Part shown: piece after piece, positions 5,248 through 11,252 of the stretch | How positions within the stretch are numbered: the stretch's first letter is position 1 | Layout of the letters: each line of letters opens with the position of its first letter | Source: an uncultured Variovorax sp. | Lineage (GTDB): Bacteria > Pseudomonadota > Gammaproteobacteria > Burkholderiales > Burkholderiaceae | DNA length: 11,252 nt | Assembly (NCBI GenBank): GCA_946478645.1 | Contig: CAMLCW010000160.1 | Location: forward strand, 1-11,252 | Reading direction: 5' to 3' | Notes under the pieces: generated by a model | What the model was told of the DNA's origin: nothing | The model's database searches: none | What the model saw: only the letters and a program-made list of their open reading frames with translations | Translations under genes and position numbers: made by a program

Positions 5248-7427
5248 GCGGTGATGTGCGACGGAGGCCCCCATCCCAACCTTCCCCCGGAGGGGGAAGG
5301 AGCCTTGCCTTGCTCCCTCCCCCTCCGGGGGAGGGCAGGGGTGGGGGCTCGCGGCGCTCGATCGCCTCGCAACTTCTGCACTGCCTCCTGCTGGCCGCCG
5401 CGCTCATCCTCGCCCCCAACGCCTTCGCCACCCAGCGCGCCTTGCTCGTCGGCGTCTCCGAGCTTGCCAACCAGCCGCAGTCGCTCTGGCTCCAGGCCCC
5501 GCGCAACGACGTCGCGCTGATGCGCGACGCGTTGCAGAAGCAGGGCTTTGCGCCGCACGACATCGTGCTGCTGGCCGACGGCGTCGAGGGCGCGGCGCTG
5601 CCCGCGTCGCGCGCCATCCACGAGGCGCTCGCACGGCTGCTCGCGCAATCGAAGAGCGGCGACTTCGTGCTGCTGTACTTCTCGGGCCATGGCACGCGCT
5701 GGCGCGATGCGGCCAAGCGCTACCAGGAGCCCGATGGCCTGGCCGAGAACTTTCTCGCGCGCGACGTGCGCGGTGCCGTCGGCTCGCAGGCCGCGCTCTC
5801 GGGCGGGCTGCGCGACGTCGACTTCGACGCCTGGGTGCAGGCCTTCCTCGCGCGCGACGTGTTCGTGTGGTCGGTGTTCGACACCTGCGCCGCCACCTCG
5901 ATGACGCGCAGCAGCACCGCCGCCGCGCCCGCGCTGGCCGAAGGCCCGCCCGACGACGAGGTGCGCTGGCGCGGGCTGCGAACCACCCAGCTGCAGGCGG
6001 CACCTGCCTCCGTATCGGCGGCCCTCGCCGCACCGCCCGCGCCCCCCGCGCCCCCCGCGCCCCCCGCGCCCCCCGCAGCCGAGCGCGTGCCGCGGGCGCG
6101 CTATGTCGCGTTCTTCGCATCGGAAAGCCACCAGATCACGCCCGAGCTCCGGCTGCCGCGCCAGGGCCGCCATGCGCGGCCGCAGGGCCTCCTGACCTGG
6201 GCCGTGGCGGGCGCGCTCGAGCGCCGGCCCGCCACCTGGCGCGAACTCTTCGACGGCGTGCTCTCGTTCTATCCGCCGGTCATCGACGAGCTCGCGCAGC
6301 GCTTTCCCACGCGCGAGCTGCCATCGCCGGTGGCCGAGGGCAACCTCGACGCACCGCTGTTCGCCAACGGCACCGGCGCGGCCTCCACGCGCCCGGCCTG
6401 GCGCGCGCAGCGCAGCGGCGACCAGCTGCTGCTGCAGGCCGGCCTGGTCGACGGCCTGCAGCCGCCGCAGGAGGTGCGCGTGAGCGCCACGCTCGACGAC
6501 GGCACCCAGCGCAGCGCCTCGGCGCGCCTGGCCCAGGCCGACATCGACAGCGCGCGCCTGCCGGTGCCCGCGCCGCTGCGCGCGCTGCCGGGCGGCGCGC
6601 TCTGGAGCGTGTCGCCGCTGGCCGCGCCGGCCGCGCTCGCACTGCGTGTGCGCGGCCTGCCGCCACAGCAGCAGCGCCTGAATCTCGACTACCCGGCCTC
6701 GGTCGCGTTGACCAGCAGTGACGGCGGCAGTGGCGATGCGGCCGGGCCGCCCGAGGTGCGCTGGACCGACCTCGGCGCCGCGGGCCACCGCATCGAGGTG
6801 CTCTCGCCCGCGCTCGGCGCCGGCACCGAGCGGCTGCCCGATGCCGCGGCCGCGCGGCGCCGCATCGAAACGCTCGCGCGCCTCAAGTGGTGGAACCGGC
6901 TGGTCGCCATCGGCCAGGAAGGTGCCGTGCCGGTCGAAGGCTTCGACGCGGTGCTCGAGGTCTGGCAGGGCGACCGCCTGCTGCGCAGCGAACCGGCGCT
7001 GCGCGCGGCCGCAGCCGGCCTGCTGCCGCTGCGGGACGGCGAGCGTGCTGCGCTGCATGTGCGCAATGCGAGCGGCCATTCGGTCGACATGGTCGTGGTC
7101 GGCGTCGATGCCGGCGGCGCGCTGCATGCGGTGTACCCCGACGAGACCGGCGCCACCAACCGCTTCGAGCGCGGCACGCGCGAGGCGCCCGCGGCCAAGC
7201 GCTTCGAGCTGCCGTGGCTGCAGGCGGCGCGCGGCGCGCGCCTGCTGGTGCTCGCCACCGTGGCCGGCCCGCAGACCGCACCGCGGCTCTTCGGCGCCGC
7301 GCCGAGCGACACCGCCGCGGGCGCGCTCGCGGGGCTTCGGCTGCGCGGCCAGCCCGCACCCGACAAGGCGCGGCAGACCTATGCCGCCCTGTTGCGCTGG
7401 CCGGGCGAGAGCCCGGCCGCGCGATGA
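5244..7427 (+). CDS. Caspase-like (peptidase C14) protein with signal sequence and DUF4384-like C-terminus
   Basis: The protein has 727 residues; the start is in the ATGA overlap with the preceding stop. The frame stays open far upstream inside the previous gene but that stretch is a shadow. A hydrophobic segment at residues 44-57 ends in AFA-62, a good signal peptidase I site, placing the mature protein in the periplasm; an uncleaved anchor is the alternative. The caspase fold begins at once (TQRALLVGV) and has its catalytic His149 in LLYFSGHGT and Cys215 in VFDTCAA, so the dyad looks intact. An Ala-Pro-Pro repeat lies at about residues 263-277, and the p10-like part follows (YVAFFASESHQ, GLLTWAVAGAL). 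Residues about 390-500 are a beta-rich region of no recognised family. Residues about 586-673 match the DUF4384 pattern (AALHVRN, VYPDETGATNRFERGT) and resemble the kinase C-terminus. Caspase-like proteases cut specific partners after activation. The neighbouring anti-sigma-like protein is the obvious candidate, but no cleavage site is proven. Confidence 0.85.
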   Translation: MSGDVRRRPPSQPSPGGGRSLALLPPPPGEGRGGGSRRSIASQLLHCLLLAAALILAPNAFATQRALLVGVSELANQPQSLWLQAPRNDVALMRDALQKQGFAPHDIVLLADGVEGAALPASRAIHEALARLLAQSKSGDFVLLYFSGHGTRWRDAAKRYQEPDGLAENFLARDVRGAVGSQAALSGGLRDVDFDAWVQAFLARDVFVWSVFDTCAATSMTRSSTAAAPALAEGPPDDEVRWRGLRTTQLQAAPASVSAALAAPPAPPAPPAPPAPPAAERVPRARYVAFFASESHQITPELRLPRQGRHARPQGLLTWAVAGALERRPATWRELFDGVLSFYPPVIDELAQRFPTRELPSPVAEGNLDAPLFANGTGAASTRPAWRAQRSGDQLLLQAGLVDGLQPPQEVRVSATLDDGTQRSASARLAQADIDSARLPVPAPLRALPGGALWSVSPLAAPAALALRVRGLPPQQQRLNLDYPASVALTSSDGGSGDAAGPPEVRWTDLGAAGHRIEVLSPALGAGTERLPDAAAARRRIETLARLKWWNRLVAIGQEGAVPVEGFDAVLEVWQGDRLLRSEPALRAAAAGLLPLRDGERAALHVRNASGHSVDMVVVGVDAGGALHAVYPDETGATNRFERGTREAPAAKRFELPWLQAARGARLLVLATVAGPQTAPRLFGAAPSDTAAGALAGLRLRGQPAPDKARQTYAALLRWPGESPAAR
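5267..5348. repeat. Double-hairpin palindromic (REP/MITE-like) repeat inside the caspase gene leader
   Basis: Two imperfect inverted 36-nt arms (5267-5302 and 5313-5348) match at 31 of 36 positions across a 10-nt spacer. Each arm is itself a perfect small palindrome: CTTCCCCC-gga-GGGGGAAG at 5281-5299, and CCCTCCCCC-tcc-GGGGGAGGG at 5315-5335. This layout is that of extragenic palindromic repeats scattered through many GC-rich proteobacterial genomes. Here it is not intergenic: it is read in frame as residues about 8-35 (Pro/Gly/Arg-rich) of the caspase-like protein. No U-tract follows, so it is not a classic terminator, though the RNA would fold strongly just after the start codon. Confidence 0.85.
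6039..6074 (+). repeat. 9-nt tandem repeat, 4 perfect units (GCGCCCCCC), encoding Ala-Pro-Pro
   Basis: Four identical 9-nt units follow one degenerate unit (GCACCGCCC at 6030-6038). They give five Ala-Pro-Pro units in a linker between the two halves of the caspase domain, where activation linkers lie in caspases. The unit length preserves the frame, so copy-number change would only alter linker length. Confidence 0.85.
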
Positions 7428-7456
7428 GACCGCATCCCCACCCTTTTTCTGCCATC

Positions 7457-7461
7457 AGGAG
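7457..7461 (+). promoter_or_regulatory. Ribosome binding site for hcp
   Basis: AGGAG lies 6 nt before the ATG at 7468, in the 40-nt gap (7428-7467) after the caspase gene. This is the only true gap in the 3306-9344 block and gives hcp its own strong initiation signal, fitting a protein needed in high amounts. I see no convincing promoter or terminator in the gap. Confidence 0.75.
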
Positions 7462-7467
7462 ATCGAC

Positions 7468-8025
7468 ATGAGCTGGACATACGACGGAAAACTGGACCCC
7501 GATGAGGCCCTGCGCCTGCTCGATCACCTTTCGGGCCAGTCGGGCAACGACTTCGCGATGATGATCGAGAGCAAGGGCTCGGCGATCGAGGGCGAATCCA
7601 AGCGCACCTACGACGACGGCAAGCAGCGCATGGAGATCGGCGGCTACTCGTACAAGACCGACGTGGTCGTGCCGCCCGGCGCGAGCAAGGGCAAGCTGCG
7701 CAACTACCCGTTCATCGTGATCCGCGATTGCGATGCGGCCACCGCGTCGATCGCGAGCCTGCTCAAGAGCCAGGACGCCGATCTCAAGGTCACGGTCTCG
7801 GTCTTCAAGGCCGGCGGCGACAGCTCGAAGGACCTGCAGTCGCACCTGGAGTTCGTGATGGAGGGCGCGCGCGTGCAGTGCCACGCGATCGTCACCGGTG
7901 GCTCGCCCAAGCGGCCCTGCGACATCATCTTCTTCAGCTACCGCAAGCTCGAGATGCGCTCGGCGCCGCAGCAGCAGACCGGCGCGCGCGGTGCCGTGCG
8001 CACCTGCACCTTCGTGGATGCATGA
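7468..8025 (+). CDS. hcp (tssD): T6SS tube protein, Hcp family
   Basis: Hcp forms hexameric rings that stack into the inner tube propelled by the T6SS sheath, and it also carries or is itself a secreted substrate. The protein has 185 residues, slightly longer than the usual 160-172. Family features are the early F.M.I..KG.AIEGES strand-loop, the ME.GGYSY strand, the mid-protein helix (DAATASIASLLKS) followed by VTVSVFKAGG, and the C-terminal IIFFSYRKLEMRSAPQQQTGARG block that matches the Hcp SF..KI...Y..Q...G signature. The start is fixed by AGGAG 6 nt upstream; the open frame further upstream runs through the caspase gene and is not coding. tagJ follows after one base, and tssE and tssF come next, so this is a structural Hcp of the local system and not an orphan. 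No C-terminal toxin extension is present. Confidence 0.9.
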   Translation: MSWTYDGKLDPDEALRLLDHLSGQSGNDFAMMIESKGSAIEGESKRTYDDGKQRMEIGGYSYKTDVVVPPGASKGKLRNYPFIVIRDCDAATASIASLLKSQDADLKVTVSVFKAGGDSSKDLQSHLEFVMEGARVQCHAIVTGGSPKRPCDIIFFSYRKLEMRSAPQQQTGARGAVRTCTFVDA

Positions 8026-8026
8026 G

Positions 8027-8842
8027 ATGAGCACCGCCGCCGAACTCCTGAAGTCCGCCGACCCCGTCGGCGCCCTCAAGGCATTGAGCGACGACGTGCG
8101 CGCCAAGCCCGCCGACAGCAAGCCGCGCGTGTTCATGGCGCAGCTCTTGTGCGTGCTCGGGCAGTGGGAGCGCGCGCTCAACCAGCTCACGGTCGCGGCC
8201 GAGCTCGATGCGCTCGCGGTGCCCATGAAGCAGGTCTATGGCGAAGCGATCCGCTGCGAGGGCCTGCGCGCCGAGGTGTTCGCGGGCACGCGCACGCCGA
8301 TGATCTTCGGCCAGCCCGATGAATGGCTGGCGCTGCTCATCGAGTCGCTGCTGCGGCAGGGTCGCGGCGAGGCCGAGCTGGCCGAAGACCTGCGCCAGCG
8401 CGCGTTCGACGCGGCGCCCGCGATCGGCGGCCACATCGACGGTGTGCCCTTCGAATGGCTGGCCGATGCCGACATGCGCCTGGGGCCGGTGCTCGAGGCC
8501 TTCGTCAACGGCAAGTACTACTGGATTCCCTATGCGCGGCTGTCGCAGATCAAGATCGAGCCGCCAGAGGACCTGCGCGACTGCGTGTGGATGCCAGCGC
8601 ACCTCGCGTTCGAGAACGGCGGCGAGACGCTCGCGCTGATCCCCACGCGCTACGAAGGCAGCGAGCAGTGCGACGACGGCGAGCTGCGGCTGGCGCGCAA
8701 GACCGCATGGCGCGAGCTGCGGCCCGAAGTCTGGGCCGGCCACGGCCAGCGCGTGCTCGGCAGCGACCAGGGCGAATATGCGCTGATGGACGTGCGCGAG
8801 ATCGTCTTCGCGCCGGCGGACGAAGGCGCGGGCGGTGGCTGA
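8027..8842 (+). CDS. tagJ: T6SS accessory protein TagJ (ImpE/HsiE family)
   Basis: The protein has 271 residues, the normal family length. TagJ/ImpE proteins bind the N-terminal helix of the sheath subunit TssB and are thought to help recruitment of the ClpV/TssH ATPase or sheath handling; they are found in only a subset of T6SS types. Features are the N-terminal helical, TPR-like region (AAELLKSADPVGALKALSDDVRAKP, then RVFMAQLLCVLGQWERALNQL) and the family-typical middle and C-terminal blocks (PFEWLADADMRLGPVLEAF, GKYYWIPYARL, PPEDLRDCVWMPA, ALIPTRYEGSE). The ATG at 8027 is one base after the hcp stop. An overlapping ATG at 8022 hits a stop after two codons and is excluded. Its presence implies that the system's TssB, encoded outside the window, carries the TagJ-binding helix. 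The gene ends overlapping tssE by 8 nt. Confidence 0.93.
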   Translation: MSTAAELLKSADPVGALKALSDDVRAKPADSKPRVFMAQLLCVLGQWERALNQLTVAAELDALAVPMKQVYGEAIRCEGLRAEVFAGTRTPMIFGQPDEWLALLIESLLRQGRGEAELAEDLRQRAFDAAPAIGGHIDGVPFEWLADADMRLGPVLEAFVNGKYYWIPYARLSQIKIEPPEDLRDCVWMPAHLAFENGGETLALIPTRYEGSEQCDDGELRLARKTAWRELRPEVWAGHGQRVLGSDQGEYALMDVREIVFAPADEGAGGG

Positions 8843-9344
8843 TCTCAGCGCGCAGGAGCGTCTGCAGCCGTCGCTGCTCGACCGGCTGGTGGACGAGGCG
8901 CCCGAAGAGAAACGCGAGGGCGACGACAAGCGCACGCTCACCAAGCAGGCGCTGCGCGCGGCGGTGCTGCGCGACCTGAGCTGGCTGTTCAATGCCACCG
9001 GCTACGGCCTCGCGATGGACGACAGGCAGTACCCGAACGCGGCGCGCTCGGTCATCAACTACGGATTGCCTATGCTGTCTGGCCAGTTCACCTCGTCGGT
9101 GCAGCGTGTCAGCATGGAACAGGCTCTGAAGAACGCGATCCTGCAGTTCGAGCCACGCATCTTGTCACGCACTCTCGAAGTGGAACTCGTCATGGATGGC
9201 CCCGCCCTCGACTCGCACAACAGCATCGGCCTGCAGATCCGCGGCATGCTGTGGGCGCAGCCCGTGCCGCTGGAGTTCCTCATGCGCAGCCGGGTCGACC
9301 TGGAAGAAGGACGCATCGAGATCGAGGACATGTCCAACCGGTAG
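8835..9344 (+). CDS. tssE: T6SS baseplate protein TssE (gp25-like)
   Basis: TssE is the homologue of phage T4 gp25. It is a wedge component of the baseplate that nucleates sheath assembly together with TssF and TssG. The protein has 169 residues. The N-terminus has the usual QPSLLDRLVDE sequence, followed by LRDLSWLFNAT, and VINYGLP lies in the wedge core. The conserved gp25 EPR motif is at residues 106-108 in LQFEPRILSRTLEVE. The GTG at 8835 is chosen because it gives the standard N-terminus and is preceded by GAAGG at 8822-8826; it overlaps the tagJ stop by 8 nt, pointing to coupled translation. The middle of the gene (about 9060-9210) uses more A/T-ending codons than its neighbours. Confidence 0.94.
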   Translation: MADLSAQERLQPSLLDRLVDEAPEEKREGDDKRTLTKQALRAAVLRDLSWLFNATGYGLAMDDRQYPNAARSVINYGLPMLSGQFTSSVQRVSMEQALKNAILQFEPRILSRTLEVELVMDGPALDSHNSIGLQIRGMLWAQPVPLEFLMRSRVDLEEGRIEIEDMSNR

Positions 9345-9353
9345 CGCCTCGGC

Positions 9354-11246
9354 ATGGACCCCCGGCTGCTGAACCTGTACGAGCAGGAGCTTCGCTACTT
9401 CCGCGAAAGCTCGGCCGAGTTCGCGCGCGCGTTCCCGAAGATCGCGCACCGGCTCGGCATCGAGGGGCAGGAGGTCGCCGACCCGTACGTCGAGCGGCTG
9501 ATCGAGGCCACGGCCTTCCTGTCGGCGCGCGTCAATCTCAAGCTCGATGCCGAGTACCCGCGCTTCACGGGGCACCTGCTCGACATCGTCTACCCGCACT
9601 TCCTCGCGCCCACGCCCGCGATGGCCGTGGTCTCGTTCGCGCACGATCCCGAGGACGCCAATCTCACCACCGGCCCCACGCTGCCACGCGGCGCGGGCCT
9701 GCGCGCGCGCCAGGCCGTGGGCCAGAACACCTATTGCGAATTCCGCACCGCCGCCGCGATGCGGCTGTGGCCGCTCGAGGTGCAGCGCGCGCAGTACTTC
9801 AGCTATGCGCCCGACCTGCCGCTGGCCTCGCACCCCGAAGCGCGCGCGATCCGCGGCGGCCTGCGCATCCAGCTGCGCACCACCGCGGGCCTCCAATTCA
9901 GCCAGCTCGCGCTCGACGAACTGGTGCTGCACCTCGGCGGCGCGGAAGACGTGGCCTGGCAGCTGCACGAATGCGCGCTGGGCCAGCCGATCGGCGTGCT
10001 GGTGCGTCCGCTCGGCGCCGGCGGCGCGCTGCAGGGCGAGGTGCGCAGCCTGCCCGCGAGTGCCATCGGCGCGGTGGGCTTCGAGGACGACGAGGCGCTG
10101 CTGCCGGTCACGGCCACGGGCTTCTCGGGCTTTCGGCTGCTGCAGGAATACTTTGCATTCCCGCAGCGCTTTCAGTTCATCAAGCTCGGCGGACTGCAGG
10201 CGGTGCTGTCGGCGATGCCGGTGGGGCAGGTCGAGATCGTGCTGCTGTTCTCGCGCGGCGATGCCGCGCTCGAGAAGCTGGTGAGCGCCGAGAACGTGCA
10301 GCTGCACTGCGTGCCCGCGATCAACCTGTTCGGCCGGCGGCTCGACCGCGTGCCGCTCAACGAGGGCGTGAGCCAGTTCCACCTGGTGCCCGACCGCACG
10401 CGGCCGCAGGACTTCGAGGTGCACACCGTCACCGAGGTGGTCGGCCACGGCGCACCGGGCGCCGATGCGGCCGCGGCCGAGCAATTGTTCCGGCCTTTCT
10501 ATTCGGCCTTCCACGGCACGCGCCACAGCCACCCCGCCTACTACACGACCACGCGCGAGCCGCGCATGCTGTCGGTGCGCCAGCGCACCGAGGGCAACCG
10601 CAGCAGCCACATCGGCTCCGAGGTCTACATGCAGATCGTCGATCCGCAGCAGGCGCCCTATGCCGGCACTTTGCGCCAGCTCGCGGTGTCGGCGCTGTGC
10701 ACCAACCGCGACCTGCCGCTGTTGCTGCCGATGGGCCGCGAGAACGACTTCGACTGCGTCGATTCCTTTCCCGCGCAGCGCGTGCGCATGGTGCGCGGCC
10801 CGTCGCGGCCGGTGTCGCCGGTGGTGAGCCAGGGGCTGGGCTGGCGCGTGCTCGACCATCTCGCGCTCAACTACCTTTCGCTGTCCGACAGCACGCCGCA
10901 GCAGGGCGCCGCGGCACTGCGCGAGACGCTGATGCTCTACGCGGTGCATGCCGACGAAATGCGCCAGGGCCAGGTGCGCGGGCTGCTCTCGGTCAAGACC
11001 AAACCCGTGGCGCGCCGGCTGCCGATGAAAGGGCCGATCGCCTTCGGCCGCGGGCTCGAGGTCACGCTCGAGGTCGACAAGGATGCGTTCCACGGCCACA
11101 GCGTGTTCCTGTTCGGCGCGGTGCTGGCGCGCTATCTCTCGCGCCATGTCGAGGTCAACCATTTCGTCGAGACCGTGCTGCGCGTGGCGGGCAAGGGCGA
11201 GAACATGCGCTGGAGGCCGCTGTGCGGGACGCGCCAGATCCTCTAG
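9354..11246 (+). CDS. tssF: T6SS baseplate protein TssF (ImpG/VasA family)
   Basis: TssF pairs with TssG and TssE to build the baseplate wedge (TssF2-G-E) that docks on the membrane complex and surrounds the VgrG spike. The protein has 630 residues, full family length. The N-terminus is highly typical (LNLYEQELRYFRESSAEFA, FPKIAHRLGI, DPYVERLIEATAFLSARV, EYPRFTGHLLDIVYPHFLAP). The middle has FPQRFQFIKLGGL and CVPAINLFGRRLDRV, and the C-terminus ends in the standard way (GRGLEVTLEVD, FLFGAVLARYLSRHVEVNHF, RWRPLCGTRQIL). The ATG at 9354 lies 9 nt after the tssE stop, with no clear Shine-Dalgarno, so coupling to tssE translation is likely. The stop TAG at 11244-11246 is six bases from the window end; tssG is expected next. 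Confidence 0.96.
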   Translation: MDPRLLNLYEQELRYFRESSAEFARAFPKIAHRLGIEGQEVADPYVERLIEATAFLSARVNLKLDAEYPRFTGHLLDIVYPHFLAPTPAMAVVSFAHDPEDANLTTGPTLPRGAGLRARQAVGQNTYCEFRTAAAMRLWPLEVQRAQYFSYAPDLPLASHPEARAIRGGLRIQLRTTAGLQFSQLALDELVLHLGGAEDVAWQLHECALGQPIGVLVRPLGAGGALQGEVRSLPASAIGAVGFEDDEALLPVTATGFSGFRLLQEYFAFPQRFQFIKLGGLQAVLSAMPVGQVEIVLLFSRGDAALEKLVSAENVQLHCVPAINLFGRRLDRVPLNEGVSQFHLVPDRTRPQDFEVHTVTEVVGHGAPGADAAAAEQLFRPFYSAFHGTRHSHPAYYTTTREPRMLSVRQRTEGNRSSHIGSEVYMQIVDPQQAPYAGTLRQLAVSALCTNRDLPLLLPMGRENDFDCVDSFPAQRVRMVRGPSRPVSPVVSQGLGWRVLDHLALNYLSLSDSTPQQGAAALRETLMLYAVHADEMRQGQVRGLLSVKTKPVARRLPMKGPIAFGRGLEVTLEVDKDAFHGHSVFLFGAVLARYLSRHVEVNHFVETVLRVAGKGENMRWRPLCGTRQIL

Positions 11247-11252
11247 CGGGCG

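Noticed and set aside
5281..5348. The palindromic repeat as a Rho-independent terminator
   Set aside because: There is no T-run after either hairpin and the element is inside an intact open frame that continues for about 690 codons.
4764..7127. Long open frame on the minus strand (787 codons)
   Set aside because: It is antisense to the membrane protein and caspase genes, with composition (His/Arg/Gly/Ala-rich, no domains) typical of shadows in high-GC DNA.
7468..8025. Hcp as an evolved (toxin-fused) effector Hcp
   Set aside because: At 185 residues there is room for the Hcp fold only; the C-terminal block is the normal tube-forming one.
9165..11162. Long open frame on the minus strand (665 codons)
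   Set aside because: It is an antisense shadow of tssF; its protein is low-complexity Arg/His/Ala/Gln and matches no family I recognise.

Overview
The window is very GC-rich, with codon third positions almost always G or C. All nine genes lie on the + strand, packed end to end. Gene content, codon bias and a doubled palindromic intergenic-type repeat suggest a Burkholderiales bacterium, most likely Comamonadaceae (Variovorax/Acidovorax-like). That placement rests on overall resemblance, not on a marker gene.

The right part (7468 to the end) is the core of a type VI secretion system (T6SS): an Hcp-family tube protein, the accessory protein TagJ/ImpE, the baseplate wedge protein TssE, and a complete TssF. 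The window stops six bases after the tssF stop codon, so tssG is the expected next gene but is not visible. No tssB/tssC sheath genes precede hcp here.

The left part (1-7427) is an unusual five-gene accessory block. It holds (i) a membrane-anchored Ser/Thr kinase with a C-terminal DUF4384-like domain, cut by the left edge; (ii) an MltA-type lytic transglycosylase, probably a lipoprotein, with an atypical central segment; (iii) a divergent sigma-70/ECF-like protein; (iv) a single-pass membrane protein whose C-terminal domain resembles those of some anti-sigma factors; and (v) a caspase-like protein with an N-terminal signal sequence, an intact His/Cys dyad and another DUF4384-like C-terminal domain.

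Adjacent genes touch or overlap at most junctions: TGATG at 3304-3308, 8 nt at 4048-4055, ATGA at 5244-5247, a 1-nt gap at 8025/8027 and 8 nt at 8835-8842. No convincing internal terminator is visible, so the whole window is probably one operon or a nested pair, with a strong separate ribosome binding site for hcp. The working hypothesis is an envelope-spanning signalling module. The kinase, anti-sigma-like protein, caspase and transglycosylase all have predicted periplasmic portions. They may sense the cell wall or T6SS state and control a dedicated sigma-like factor. The gene families are supported by sequence; the wiring is inference.

Two DNA-level oddities sit inside the caspase gene: an 82-bp double-hairpin repeat that is read in frame within its leader, and a 9-nt tandem repeat encoding Ala-Pro-Pro units.
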